DNA from: Magnetospirillum moscoviense
Lineage (GTDB): Bacteria > Pseudomonadota > Alphaproteobacteria > Rhodospirillales > Magnetospirillaceae
Length of the DNA stretch: 53,644 nt
Assembly: GCF_001650635.1 (NCBI RefSeq)
Contig: NZ_LWQU01000123.1
Span: 1-53,644 of the forward strand
Direction of reading: 5' to 3'
Part shown: in pieces, positions 20,587 to 30,500 of the stretch
How the letters are laid out: every line of letters starts with the position of its first letter
Numbering within the stretch: position 1 is the first letter of the stretch
Notes under the pieces: model-generated
What the model was told of the DNA's origin: nothing
Database searches by the model: none
The model's input: the letters and a program-made list of their open reading frames with translations, nothing else
Program-made: the position numbers and the translations under genes

Positions 20587-21572
20587 CACTTGTACCGATC
20601 GGCCTGGTCGAGATAGTCGCGCACATATTTGGTGACGCCGTCTTCCAGGCTGGTGAACGGCTTGTGATAGCCGGCGGCGCGCAGGCGGTCCATGTTGGCC
20701 TGGGTGAAGTACTGGTACTTGTCGCGGATGGCGACCGGCGTGTCTTGGAACTTGATGTTGGGTTCCTTGTCCAGGGCGTGATAGACGGCGCTGGCCAGGT
20801 CCTTGAAGGTGCGGGCCTTGCCGGTGCCGACATTGAAGATGCCGCTGACGTTCGGGTTGTCCAGCATCCACATCATCACGTCGACGCAATCGTCGATCCA
20901 GATGAAGTCGCGCATCTGGCCGCCATCCTTGTAGTTCGGATTGTGCGAGCGGAACAGCTGATAGGCGGCGTCGGCCTTGGCGTGCGGATAGATCTGCGAC
21001 ACCACGCTTTGCTGGCCGCCCTTGTGGTACTCGTTGGGGCCGTAGACGTTGAAGAACTTGAGGCCGACGAATTGCGGCGGCTTGCGCGAGCCGGTGGCGA
21101 TCTTGCGGGCGACGCGGCGGTCGAACAGGTGCTTCGACCAGCCATAGGCGTTCATCGGGGCCAGCGTCGCCAGGTGCTCGATCGACCAATCGTCGTCGAA
21201 CCCTTGCGTGCCGTCGCCATAGGTCGCCGCCGACGAGGCGTAGATGAAGCGCACGTTGGACAGCGCGCACCACTTCCACAGAGCCAGGCTGAGCGAGAAA
21301 TTGTTGGCGGCGATCTTGTCGGCGTCGGTCTCGGTGGTGGCCGAGATGGCGCCCATGTGGAAGATCACCTGGACGTGCTTGCGGTTGGCTTCCAGGAAGT
21401 CGAACAATTGTTCGGGATGAACGATGTCGGCCAGTTCGCGCTTGGCGACGTTCTTCCACTTGTCGTTGGCGCGCAGACGGTCGCACACCACCAGCTTGCC
21501 GGCATCGCGGGCTTCCAGAGCAGCCAGGATGTTCGAGCCGATGAAGCCGGCTCCTCCGGTGACGACGATCAT
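20586..21572 (-). CDS. hldD: ADP-glyceromanno-heptose 6-epimerase
   Basis: A 328-residue extended SDR epimerase that converts ADP-D-glycero- to ADP-L-glycero-D-manno-heptose for the LPS inner core. It shows the Rossmann motif VTGGAGFIGSNI, the HMGAISATTETD region, the YGWSKHLFD catalytic Tyr/Lys, and FFNVYGPNEYHKG. It is first in the seven-gene minus-strand operon ending with prs and has a good promoter upstream. Other heptose genes are not in the window. Confidence 0.94.
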   Translation of the reverse strand: MIVVTGGAGFIGSNILAALEARDAGKLVVCDRLRANDKWKNVAKRELADIVHPEQLFDFLEANRKHVQVIFHMGAISATTETDADKIAANNFSLSLALWKWCALSNVRFIYASSAATYGDGTQGFDDDWSIEHLATLAPMNAYGWSKHLFDRRVARKIATGSRKPPQFVGLKFFNVYGPNEYHKGGQQSVVSQIYPHAKADAAYQLFRSHNPNYKDGGQMRDFIWIDDCVDVMMWMLDNPNVSGIFNVGTGKARTFKDLASAVYHALDKEPNIKFQDTPVAIRDKYQYFTQANMDRLRAAGYHKPFTSLEDGVTKYVRDYLDQADRYK

Positions 21573-21610
21573 GGCAATCCCCTCGCGCTCAGCAATCCAA
21601 TCGAGAGCTG

Positions 21611-21639
21611 TTTATAGGCCGCGTCGCCATGCGGGGCAA
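21611..21639 (-). promoter_or_regulatory. Sigma-70-type promoter for the hldD operon
   Basis: On the minus strand TTGCCC (21639-21634), a 17-base spacer and TATAAA (21616-21611). The -10 element ends 38 bases before the hldD ATG. Spacing and both hexamers are good. It would drive the whole hldD-to-prs transcript. Confidence 0.6.
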
Positions 21640-21697
21640 GCCGCAGGGCTTCAGGTGTAACGAAACCGGTGCGGGCCTGCGAACAGCGTGAGCGCGA

Positions 21698-21726
21698 TTG
21701 AGGTTTTTTCCGCCGACGCCCATAAT
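21698..21726 (+). promoter_or_regulatory. Sigma-70-type promoter for ubiK
   Basis: TTGAGG (21698-21703), a 17-base spacer and CATAAT (21721-21726), ending 35 bases before the ubiK ATG. Together with the minus-strand promoter at 21611-21639 this accounts for the 189-base divergent gap. Confidence 0.6.
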
Positions 21727-21761
21727 GGGCGAAGCTTTCCCGAACATTCGCGAGTCCGATC

Positions 21762-22109
21762 ATGCAGACCCAGAACCCCTTCTTCGACGACCTCGCCCGC
21801 ATGGCCGGCGGCGCCATGAGCGCGCTTTCCGGCCTGCGCGCCGAGATGGAAGCGATGATGCGCCAGCAGATGGAACGCTTCATGTCCGGCGCCGACATGG
21901 TGCCGCGCGAAGAGTTCGAGGTGGTGCGCGACATGGCCATCAAGGCCCGGTCCGAGCAGGATGCCCTGCAAAAGCGGGTCGAGGCGCTGGAGGCCCAACT
22001 GGCCGGCCTGGCCCCCAAGGCCGCCCCGGTGAAGGCTGCCGCCGCCAAGGCCCCGGCGAAGCCCAAGGCCCCGCCGAAGGCCAAGGCGGCCAAGCCGTCA
22101 GCCGAATAG
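21762..22109 (+). CDS. ubiK: UbiK-like ubiquinone biosynthesis accessory factor (BMFP domain)
   Basis: A 115-residue protein. Residues 1-80 are an amphipathic helix followed by a coiled coil (LRAEMEAMMRQQMERFMSG... VRDMAIKARSEQDALQKRVEALEAQL), which is the BMFP/YqiC architecture. The tail is an Ala/Lys/Pro repeat (KAAAAKAPAKPKAPPKAKAAK). Family members bind membranes and help assemble the soluble Ubi complex. The last 12 bases overlap the end of the converging aminotransferase gene. Confidence 0.8.
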   Translation: MQTQNPFFDDLARMAGGAMSALSGLRAEMEAMMRQQMERFMSGADMVPREEFEVVRDMAIKARSEQDALQKRVEALEAQLAGLAPKAAPVKAAAAKAPAKPKAPPKAKAAKPSAE

Positions 22110-23279
22110 GATCTGGCTGGCTGCGCCTGTCGCCCGGCCGGTGGCGATGGGCGCCTGCATCTCGGCCAGCACGGTTTCCAGGCCGGTCAGGCAGGCCATG
22201 ACATGGGCCGGTGACGCACTTTGGCCCATCAGGCCGATGCGCCAAACCTTGCCGGCCAGGGCGCCCAGACCGGCGCCGATTTCCAGTCCGAAGCGCGACA
22301 GCAATTGCGCCCGCACCGCCGCCTCGTCGATGCTGTCAGGGACAGTGACGGCGTTCAGTTGCGGCAAGCGGTGGGCGGGGGCGACCGGCAGGCCTAGGCC
22401 CATGGCTTCCAGCCCGGCCACCAGGGCGCGGTGCTGCAGGGCATGGCGCGCCCACGACTGTTCCAGCCCTTCTTCTTCCAGCAGCACCAGGCTCTCGTGC
22501 AGGCCGTACAGGGCGTTGACCGGCGCGGTATGGTGATAGGCCCGCTTGGCGCCGCCGCCCCAATAGCCCAGCAGCAGACTGAAATCCAGGAACCAGCTGG
22601 GGCACTTGGTCTTGCGCGCCTTGACCGCCTCGACGGCCCGGGGCGAAAAGGTGATGGGCGACAGGCCGGGCGCGCAGGACAGGCACTTCTGGGTGCCGGA
22701 ATAGACCGCGTCGGCGCCCCACGCATCGACCGCGACCGGAATGCCGCCCAGCGAGGTGACGGTATCGACGATGGACAGCGCACCGTGTTTGGCAGCCAGG
22801 GCGCACAGGGCGGCGGCGTCGGACTGCACGCCGGTCGAGGTCTCGGCATGGACGAAGGCCAGGGCCTTGGCGCCGGGATGGGCGGCCAGCGCCGCTTCCA
22901 CCTTGGCCGGATCCACGGGCGAGCCCCAGGCATCCTCGACCAGCACGGCGTGACCGCCCATGCGCTCGACATTTTCCTTCATGCGGCCGCCGAACACGCC
23001 GTTGACGCACACCACCACCACGTCGCCCGGTTCGACCAGATTGACGAAGCAGGCCTCCATGCCGGCCGAGCCGGGGCCGGAAATCGGCATGGTCAGCTCG
23101 TTGGCGGTGCCGAAGGCCGCTTGCAGCCGGCGCTTGATGTCGTCCATCAGGTCGATGAAGGCGGGGTCGAGATGGCCGATGGTCGGCTGGGCCATGGCCG
23201 CCAGCACGCGTGGATGCAGGTCGGACGGGCCGGGGCCCATCAACAGGCGCTTGGGCGGATGGAACGAGGCGGATTTCAT
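22098..23279 (-). CDS. Class V aminotransferase (alanine/serine-glyoxylate transaminase family)
   Basis: A 393-residue PLP enzyme. The start has RLLMGPGPSDLHPRVL, the cofactor region IVDTVTSLGGIPV, and the Schiff-base lysine in YSGTQKCLSCAPGLSPI, all typical of the AGXT/SGAT branch. It probably transaminates glyoxylate with alanine or serine; the exact donor cannot be told from sequence. It starts 6 bases after the stop of the DUF2125 gene, so the two are co-transcribed. Confidence 0.87.
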   Translation of the reverse strand: MKSASFHPPKRLLMGPGPSDLHPRVLAAMAQPTIGHLDPAFIDLMDDIKRRLQAAFGTANELTMPISGPGSAGMEACFVNLVEPGDVVVVCVNGVFGGRMKENVERMGGHAVLVEDAWGSPVDPAKVEAALAAHPGAKALAFVHAETSTGVQSDAAALCALAAKHGALSIVDTVTSLGGIPVAVDAWGADAVYSGTQKCLSCAPGLSPITFSPRAVEAVKARKTKCPSWFLDFSLLLGYWGGGAKRAYHHTAPVNALYGLHESLVLLEEEGLEQSWARHALQHRALVAGLEAMGLGLPVAPAHRLPQLNAVTVPDSIDEAAVRAQLLSRFGLEIGAGLGALAGKVWRIGLMGQSASPAHVMACLTGLETVLAEMQAPIATGRATGAASQILFG

Positions 23280-23285
23280 GGCGGG

Positions 23286-24275
23286 TTACTCCTCGGGCCA
23301 GATGATCGGCGGGATACGGGTCAACAGCGCCGGCCCCAGAAAGACAGCGCCGTCTTGCAGCGTGACCGGGGCGTTGATGGCCGGGCGGCCCTGCGCGTCG
23401 GGTTTGGACAGCATCATCAGCAGGAATTTCATGGCGTTGGCGGCGTCGGGCTGGATCAGCCCCGCTTCGGCCAACTGGTCCAGCAGCACCGGCAGGCCGC
23501 GCACCCGGGTCGAAAGTGCCGCCAGCGGCTGGCCGGCCGGGTCCAGGGCCAGGGTGCCCTCGCCGTCCAGGGCCAGCTTGCCCCATTCGATCCCCAGCCG
23601 GGTCAGTTCGATGGTGCCGCCCGACGCCGCCCAATCCTTCAGCGAACGCGGCCGGGCATCGACGGGAAGGGCGCCCTTCCACTGGGCGGCCAGGTCGACC
23701 AAGCCGATGGTGCGGCCCAGGAAGGCCGGCACATCCTCGGCCAGGGTCAGCTCGCGCGCGGCAAGGCGTGCCTGCAAGGTGGCGGTCTGGTGGTCGATGA
23801 TGGCGGGCGCCAAGGGCGTGACCGACAGCTCGATCCGCCCGACCTGCCAGCCGGAGCTGGCGATGCCGTCGCCGGTCACCGCGACATCCTCGAGCCGGCC
23901 GGCCAGGTCCAGGCGCACCAGGGCGGTCAGGGTCTCGGCCGTCAGTTCGACATCGCCGTGGGCCGAGGTCAGGTGATGGTGGCCGGGCGCGCTGACGGTG
24001 ATCCGGGTCAGGTCGAACGGCGAGGCCTGGGCCGTGACCGCATCGGCCTGCCAGCCGGTGCCGTTGACGGTCAGGCGCGGCGCGGTCAGGGTCAGGGTCA
24101 GGCGAAACGGGAAGCCCGAGGTCTCGGCCTTATCCCATTGGGCGCCGACGCGCGCCGCCCATTCATCCAGCCCCTTGCGCAAGGTACCCGCGACATGAAA
24201 CCAATAGGCTGAATAAGCCGCCGCCAGGACGGTCAGGGCGGCAACCAGGATCGGCAACGGGCGACGCAGGGTCAT
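23286..24275 (-). CDS. DUF2125 family protein
   Basis: A 329-residue protein with an N-terminal membrane anchor or signal (RRPLPILVAALTVLAAAYSAYWF) and a large beta-rich periplasmic part. The motif SGFPFRLTLTLTAPRLTV matches the alphaproteobacterial DUF2125 family as I know it. Function is unknown. I prefer the ATG at 24275, whose CATG is shared with the divergent ChaC-like start, over a TTG at 24293. Confidence 0.75.
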   Translation of the reverse strand: MTLRRPLPILVAALTVLAAAYSAYWFHVAGTLRKGLDEWAARVGAQWDKAETSGFPFRLTLTLTAPRLTVNGTGWQADAVTAQASPFDLTRITVSAPGHHHLTSAHGDVELTAETLTALVRLDLAGRLEDVAVTGDGIASSGWQVGRIELSVTPLAPAIIDHQTATLQARLAARELTLAEDVPAFLGRTIGLVDLAAQWKGALPVDARPRSLKDWAASGGTIELTRLGIEWGKLALDGEGTLALDPAGQPLAALSTRVRGLPVLLDQLAEAGLIQPDAANAMKFLLMMLSKPDAQGRPAINAPVTLQDGAVFLGPALLTRIPPIIWPEE

Positions 24276-24855
24276 GACTTCATCCAACGCCAACGGGGCG
24301 AGTGATTCGTCTACTCCGCCCGTCGGCTCGACGCAAGGCGATCCGGACGTGTGGGTGTTCGCCTACGGATCGCTGATGTGGCGGCCCGACTTCCGCCCGG
24401 CGGAAATTCGTCCGGCCCGGCTGGCCGGCTGGCACCGGGCGATGTGCGTGCTGTCGACCATCTATCGCGGCACCGAACAATGCCCCGGCCTGGTGCTGGG
24501 GCTGGACCGGGCCGGCTCGTGCGTTGGCCGGGCGCTGAAGGTCGCAGGTGCCGATTGGCCGGCGATCAAGGAGATGCTGGATGCCCGCGAATTGGTGACC
24601 GGGGTCTATCTGCCGCGCTTCCTGCCGGTGCGATTGTCCGATGGCCGCCAGGTGCCAGCCTATGCCTATGTGGTCGATCGCGACCATTGGCAATATTGGT
24701 CCGGCCCGCAATCCGAGGCGGTGCGGCTGGTGCGCCAGGGCGAGGGCAAGGGCGGCCGGGCCCGCGACTATCTGGCCGCCACCGTCGAGCATCTGGATCG
24801 CCTGGGCATCCACCGGACGGCCATGCACCGCCTGCTGCGCCTGGTGGACGAATGA
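24274..24855 (+). CDS. ChaC-like gamma-glutamylcyclotransferase
   Basis: A 193-residue protein of the ChaC family, which degrades glutathione to 5-oxoproline and Cys-Gly. It has the substrate loop VFAYGSLMWRPDF, then GWHRAMCVLSTIYRGT, and the later ELVTGVYLPRF containing the conserved acidic residue region. The listed ATG overlaps the divergent DUF2125 start by two bases. A GTG at 24349, just before the conserved VFAYGSL, could be the true start because the first 25 residues are low-complexity. It ends directly against the converging channel gene. Confidence 0.87.
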   Translation: MTSSNANGASDSSTPPVGSTQGDPDVWVFAYGSLMWRPDFRPAEIRPARLAGWHRAMCVLSTIYRGTEQCPGLVLGLDRAGSCVGRALKVAGADWPAIKEMLDARELVTGVYLPRFLPVRLSDGRQVPAYAYVVDRDHWQYWSGPQSEAVRLVRQGEGKGGRARDYLAATVEHLDRLGIHRTAMHRLLRLVDE

Positions 24856-25869
24856 TCAATCCTCGGGCTCGGAATGTCCGTGGATGGTCTTGCCGCAATG
24901 GGGACAGGGGTGGGGGTGGCGCACGGCGTCTTCCAGCACCAGCGAGGCCTCTTCCTCGGACAGGCCCAGGCGCAGACGGGTGTCGTCGAGCAGGCGGCGT
25001 TCGCGCTTGGTGATGGCGCCGTCTTCCAGGGCGCGCTCGACCGCCTCGCGATATTCCTCGCGGCGCATGCGCATCTGCTCGGAAAAGCCCGAGGCCAGCA
25101 CACCGGTCGGAAGGGCGATCATGCCGATACCCAGCACGGCGGTGAAGCCGCCCAGCAGCCGGCCCATGGGCGTGATCGGCACCATGTCGCCATAGCCCAG
25201 GGTGGTCAGCGTCACCACGCTCCACCACATCGAGGTGGGAATGTCGGCGAAGACATGGGGCTGGGCGCGGTGCTCGAACAGGTACATCAGGGCCGAGGTG
25301 AAGACCAGCACCACCGCCATCACGAACAGCACGGCGCCGATGGCGCGGGCTTCCTGGCGCGCTACCGCCACCATGACGTTGATGGCCATGGAATAGCGGC
25401 CCAGCTTGAACACCCGAAGCACGCGCAGCACGCGGATGGCCCGCAGGTCCATCTCGACGAACATGCCCAGATAGAAGGGCAGCACGCTCAGCAGATCGAC
25501 GATGGCCATCGGCGACACCATCCAGCGCAGCCGTCCCCACACCGGATGGCGATAGCGCGGCTCGTCCATTTCGACCGCCGTCCACAGGCGCAAAAGGTAC
25601 TCGACCGAGAACACCGCCACCGAAAACAGGTCGAAGACGTGAAAGGCCGGACCATGGGCGATGGCCAGGTGCTCCATGGATTCCAGCACCACGGCGATGA
25701 CGTTCAACACGATCATCACGATCAGGAACCAGTCGATCACCTTGACCAGCCGGTCGTCGTGGCCTTCGCCGCCCAGCATGTGATAGACGGTGCGCCGTGC
25801 CGTGCGGGCATGGCGGGGGCGGTGGTGCTGGACGCGCGGACGCGGGTGTGGGGTGCTACTGGCGGGCAT
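24856..25869 (-). CDS. Voltage-gated-type potassium channel
   Basis: A 337-residue six-helix ion channel subunit. Helix S4 carries regularly spaced arginines (RAIRVLRVLRVFKLGR), and the pore has the selectivity filter TTLGYGD, giving K+ specificity. The cytoplasmic C-terminal tail (about 265-337) is charged and helical and ends with HPCPHCGKTIHGH, half of a zinc-ribbon-like motif. No cyclic-nucleotide or RCK domain is present. It converges with the ChaC-like gene with no gap. Confidence 0.88.
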   Translation of the reverse strand: MPASSTPHPRPRVQHHRPRHARTARRTVYHMLGGEGHDDRLVKVIDWFLIVMIVLNVIAVVLESMEHLAIAHGPAFHVFDLFSVAVFSVEYLLRLWTAVEMDEPRYRHPVWGRLRWMVSPMAIVDLLSVLPFYLGMFVEMDLRAIRVLRVLRVFKLGRYSMAINVMVAVARQEARAIGAVLFVMAVVLVFTSALMYLFEHRAQPHVFADIPTSMWWSVVTLTTLGYGDMVPITPMGRLLGGFTAVLGIGMIALPTGVLASGFSEQMRMRREEYREAVERALEDGAITKRERRLLDDTRLRLGLSEEEASLVLEDAVRHPHPCPHCGKTIHGHSEPED

Positions 25870-26006
25870 GACGCATCAAAATAGCCGGGCGGGCCGGGCC
25901 TCGCAATCGCCGTGGAAACATGCCAAGTTCAGCGGCTTGCGAAAGTTCTGGCACTTTGGTCGGGACCGCCGCTAAATTAGAACAAAATGATATGACGGAG
26001 ACGGGG

Positions 26007-26759
26007 ATGCCGGCAGGCAAGGTATTTCTGGTCGGAGCCGGTCCCGGCGACCCCGACCTGCTGACGGTCAAGGCGCTGCGGTTGATCCAATCGGCCAAGA
26101 CGGTGGTGTTCGACCGTTTGGTCAGCCCCGAGATCATGGCCCTGATCCCTGAGCAGGCCGAGTGCATCTATGCCGGCAAGCAGATGTCGAACCACCATCT
26201 GGTGCAAGACGAGATCAACGCCCTGCTGGTCAGCCTGGCCGGCGAGGGGCGCGAGGTGGTGCGCCTGAAGGGCGGCGACCCCTTCGTATTCGGTCGCGGC
26301 TCGGAAGAGGCCGAGGTGCTGGCGCGTGAAGGCATCGCCTTCGAGGTGGTGCCGGGCATTTCGTCGGCCTCGGGCTGTGCCACCTATGCCGGCATTCCGC
26401 TGACCCATCGCGGCCTGGCGCAGGGGGTGCGGCTGCTGCCCGGCCACACCAAGGACGGCAAGCCCTTGGATTACGACTGGGCCAAGCTGGCCGATCCCGA
26501 CTGCACCCTGGTCATCTATATGGGTCTCAACAGCCTGGACCATATCGCCGACGAATTGATGAGCGCCGGCCTGGCCTCGGACATGCCGGCGGCGGCGATC
26601 GAGAACGGCACCACGCCGCGCCAGCGCACCATCGTCGGCACCATCGGCAGCCTGCCGCGTCTGACCCTTGAAGCCAAGATGAAGGCGCCGACCCTGATCG
26701 TCATCGGCCGCGTCGTCGGCCTGGCCGGCCAGCTCGACTGGTTCGGAGCCCGGCAATGA
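26007..26759 (+). CDS. cobA: Uroporphyrinogen-III C-methyltransferase
   Basis: A 250-residue SAM-dependent enzyme producing precorrin-2, the branch point to siroheme and cobalamin. It shows VFLVGAGPGDPDLLTVKALRLI, the second motif VVRLKGGDPFVFGRGSEEAEVL, and VVPGISSASGCATYAGIPLTHRG. The frame is open to 25920, but the ATG at 26007 has GGAG with a 6-base gap, whereas the ATG at 25992 has no ribosome site. It overlaps cbiX by 4 bases. The single-domain form lacks the CysG dehydrogenase part. Confidence 0.93.
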   Translation: MPAGKVFLVGAGPGDPDLLTVKALRLIQSAKTVVFDRLVSPEIMALIPEQAECIYAGKQMSNHHLVQDEINALLVSLAGEGREVVRLKGGDPFVFGRGSEEAEVLAREGIAFEVVPGISSASGCATYAGIPLTHRGLAQGVRLLPGHTKDGKPLDYDWAKLADPDCTLVIYMGLNSLDHIADELMSAGLASDMPAAAIENGTTPRQRTIVGTIGSLPRLTLEAKMKAPTLIVIGRVVGLAGQLDWFGARQ

Positions 26760-27517
26760 GCCCCGGCCCGGCCATTCTGCTGGTCGGGCACGGCTCGGCG
26801 CGCCATCCGGACAGTGCGGCGCCCATCCTGGCGTTGGCCCGGGCGCTGCAACAACGCGGCGCGTGGTCCGATGTCCAGGCCGCCTTCATGAAGCAGGACC
26901 CCGGGCTGGACGGCGCCCTCGATCGCCTGACCGCGTCTGAAGTGGTGGTCGTCCCGGTGTTCGCCGGCAAGGGCTATTACACCGACACGCTGATCCCCAG
27001 GGCGCTGGGACTGGACGGGCCGGTGACCCGCAAGGACGGACGGGTGCTGCGCCTGACCGAGCCGGCCGGCGGCCATCCCCGCATCCCCGATTTGATGGCG
27101 GCGCGCGCCCTGGCGGTGGCCGAAGCCGCCGGCCTGACGGGGGCCGAAACCAGTCTGCTGCTGATCGCCCATGGGTCGTCGCGGCCGGGCGGGGCGGGCG
27201 ACACGCCCAGGGCCATCGCCGCCGCCATCACCCGGACCAACCGCTTCGCCGAAGTGGCACTGGCCTTTCTGGAACAAGCCCCGTTCGCGGCCGACTGGCC
27301 CGATCTGGTGGCCGGCCGCCAGGTGGTCGCCCTGCCGCTGTTGGTGGCGCAAGGCATGCACGCCAGCCAGGACATTCCGCCCTTGTTCGGTCTGGTGTCG
27401 GGCCAGACCGGCCCGGTCGAAAGCCACGGCCGCATTGTCCGCCTGGCCTCGGGCCTGGGGGCGGAACCCGACCTGATCGACATCATCGCCGAAATGGCCT
27501 TGCAGGCTTTGGCGTGA
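26756..27517 (+). CDS. cbiX: CbiX/SirB-like chelatase
   Basis: A 253-residue protein made of two related halves, each opening with a chelatase-type motif: ILLVGHGSARHPDSAAP (residue 7 on) and LLLIAHGSSRPGGAGD (about 135 on), with active-site histidines in both. Long CbiX/SirB enzymes insert cobalt or iron into sirohydrochlorin. The 4-base overlap with cobA supports a role in siroheme or corrin synthesis. The metal cannot be decided from sequence. Confidence 0.85.
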   Translation: MSPGPAILLVGHGSARHPDSAAPILALARALQQRGAWSDVQAAFMKQDPGLDGALDRLTASEVVVVPVFAGKGYYTDTLIPRALGLDGPVTRKDGRVLRLTEPAGGHPRIPDLMAARALAVAEAAGLTGAETSLLLIAHGSSRPGGAGDTPRAIAAAITRTNRFAEVALAFLEQAPFAADWPDLVAGRQVVALPLLVAQGMHASQDIPPLFGLVSGQTGPVESHGRIVRLASGLGAEPDLIDIIAEMALQALA

Positions 27518-27555
27518 CGCGCCCTTAGCCGGGCTTGCTCAAACGCCCCGCGGGC

Positions 27556-30500
27556 TCAACCCAGCGCATCATCCATGTGGGCGGCATCGATTTCCGCCAG
27601 GCGCGGTCCGTCGGTCCACACCAGGGCGCAGCGGATGCGTTTTCCCGGATAGATGCAGGCCAGCGCCAGCCGATAGGCGGCCATCTGCTTGACGTAAATA
27701 GCCGGAATCGGATCGCCGGCGGCCGGCGGGCGGCGGTTGGTCTTGTAATCGACCACCAGCACCTCGTCGGCGGTGACCACCAGACGATCGACCCGGCCGG
27801 AAATCGCCCGGTTATCGCCGACCAGGCCGACGATGGGCACCTCGGCGCGGCTGCCGGGCGCGAACAGGGGCGCGAAGCGGGCATGGTCCAGGATGTCGGC
27901 GACCTCGCCGGCGATGGTCAAGGCCTGGCCCGAATCGCGGATGCCGGATTTGGTCAGGAAGCGGATGGCCGCCCTGGCCCGGCCCTCGCGCGGGATTTCC
28001 GGCAGCAATTCCAGCAGGCGATGGATCAACCGGCCGCGCTGGAAGCGGGCATTACCGTCGGTGCCGCCCAGCGGCGAGCGCACCGGCGGTTCCTCGCCCT
28101 CGGGGGCCGACGGCGCCAGCGGGCGCGGCGGGGCCGGCTCGGGCGGCGGCGACTGACGCAGCCATGACGGTTCCGGCAGTTGCGCCTGCGCGTGCGCGTC
28201 CGGCGACGAGGCCTTGCGATCGGGCGGGGCGGTCTGCGGGCAGGTCAGCCGCAGGATGGTGGCGGTCTCGGTCTCGGCGGCGGCGGCCAGGAAGGAATCC
28301 TCGACCCGTTCGGCCAATGGCTCCAGCCCGGCCTTGACCAGCTTGTACCAGCATGCCGCCGGGGCTTGGCGTTTGGTTTCCCAGCCGCAGACGATCAAGC
28401 GATCCTCGGCCCGGGTCATCGCCACATAGAGCAGGCGGCGATATTCCCGTTCGGCTGCCAGCTTGCGGGCGGCGCGCGCGGCGGCGCACATGGAATCGTC
28501 GGATTCGGCGCTGGGCGGCCACAGCAGCATTTCCGATTCAGGTGGACCGCTCCACAGCAGGCGCGGCCCCTTGGTCGGCATCTGCAAGGTGTCGGGCAGG
28601 AAGACGATGGGCGCCTGCAGGCCCTTCGAGCCGTGCACGGTCATGATCCGCACCGCGTCGCGCCCGCCTTGTTCCAGGTCGCGCTTGATCTCGACGGCGC
28701 CTTGTTCCAGCCAGCGCAGGAAGCCCTGCAGGCTGGGCGGATGGCCGCGTTCGAAGGCCAGGGTCAGGTTGACGAATTCGTCGATGGGGTCGGCGGCGTC
28801 GGGGCCCAGCCGGGCCAGCAATGCCCGCTTGCCGCCCTTGGGGCCCAGGATGTGGGCGAACAGGTCGGCCGGCCCCAGCCGGTCGGTCAGGGCCATCAGG
28901 CCGGTCAGATAATCCAACGCGGCGGCGGCGGTGCGGTCGAAGCCGGCGCGCCGCTGCAACGCCTCCCACAGCGGGACCGGGCCGCGATTCCACGCCAGCT
29001 CGAACAATTGCTCCTCGGTCAGGCCGACCAAGGGGCCTTTCAGAACGGTGGCCAGCGTCAAATCGTCCTCGGGCAGCAGCAAGACCGCGCCCAGCGCCAT
29101 CAGATCCATCACCGCCAATTGCTCGGTCAGCACCATGCGGTCGGCGCCGGCCACCGGCACCGCCAGCGCCTTCAACTCGCGCACCAGATCCTCGACGAAG
29201 CCGCCGCGCCTTCGCAGCAGCACCATGATGTCGCCGGCCCGCACCGGGCGGCCCTGGCTTTCCAGACTCTCGCCCCCGACCATGGCGGCGATGCGGCCGG
29301 CCACCAGCCGGGCCAGGCGGGTGCTGGGGGAATCGCCCTTGATGCGTTCGATCGGCGGTTTCCACGGCGGCGGATCATCCACGGCGCGCGGGCAGACCGG
29401 CGGCCACAGCTCGACCAGGCCGGCTTGGCCCTGGCGGAAGGCGATGTGGCGCTGGTCGTCGCCCTGCTCGGGTTCCAGCACGCCGTCGCGGGCCGGGCCG
29501 GTGAACACCGCATCGACCGCGTCCAGCACCGCTGACGTCGAGCGAAACGACAGGTTCAAGGGGATTTCCGCCCAGTCCTGGCCGGCGGCGGGCACATGTT
29601 CAGCGAACAGCCGGCGCATGGCATCGAAGGCGGCCGGGTCGGCGCGCTGGAAGCTGTAGATCGATTGCTTGACGTCGCCGACGGCGAAGATGGTGCGCAC
29701 CAGCTCGCGGCTGCCGCGGCCGGCGAAGAACTCGGCGGTCAGGCGTTCCACCACCGCCCATTGGTCGGGGTTGGTGTCCTGGGCCTCGTCGATCAGCACG
29801 TGGTCGATGCCGCCGTCCAGCTTGTAAAGCACCCACGGCGCCACCCCGGGATGGGCCAAGAGGTCGCGGGCGGCCAGGATCAGGTCGTCGTAATCCATCA
29901 CCGCGCGGGCGCGCTTACGGGTCTCGTAACCGGCCAGCAGCGCTTGGCCCAGGGTCAGAAGCGCCAATGTGGCCTGGCCGACGCGGACCGACTTCAGGCG
30001 ATCGGTCAGCCGCAGGACCCGCTCGGCCTCGGTGGCGAGAGCCGCCTCGACACCCGGGATCGCCAACACCTTCTTGGTCGCCAGGGACTTGCGGATGGTG
30101 CCGTCATTGGTCAGGAACACCCGAACCCACTCGTCCAGGGCATCGGCGCGGCGCTCGGGCGCGGCCAGCCAGGCGGCCATGGTTTCGCCCTTGCGGGCAT
30201 CGGCGTCGGACCCGTTCAGCAGGGACTGGGCGGCGTGGACCAGGCCGGCCCGGTCGAAGGCATGGTCGGCGGTGGCGGCCCGGACGACCGCCTCGGCGCT
30301 GTCGGTGGGGTCCAGGCCCAGGGCCGACCACAGGGCATCCTTCAAGCCGGCCAGGCCGCCATGGCGATCGATCAGCCGGCGCAGGCGGCCGCGATCGCCG
30401 GCCAGTTCGGCCATCAATTCGGGAAAGGCGGTTTCGTGCACCAGGCGGGTCACCGCGCCCAATGCTTCGGCCAGGGTCGGATCGGCGCCGTCGCGGGCCT

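Noticed and set aside
25880-26006. Cobalamin riboswitch ahead of cobA
   Set aside because: The gap is only about 130 bases and I find no B12-box-like core or paired helices.
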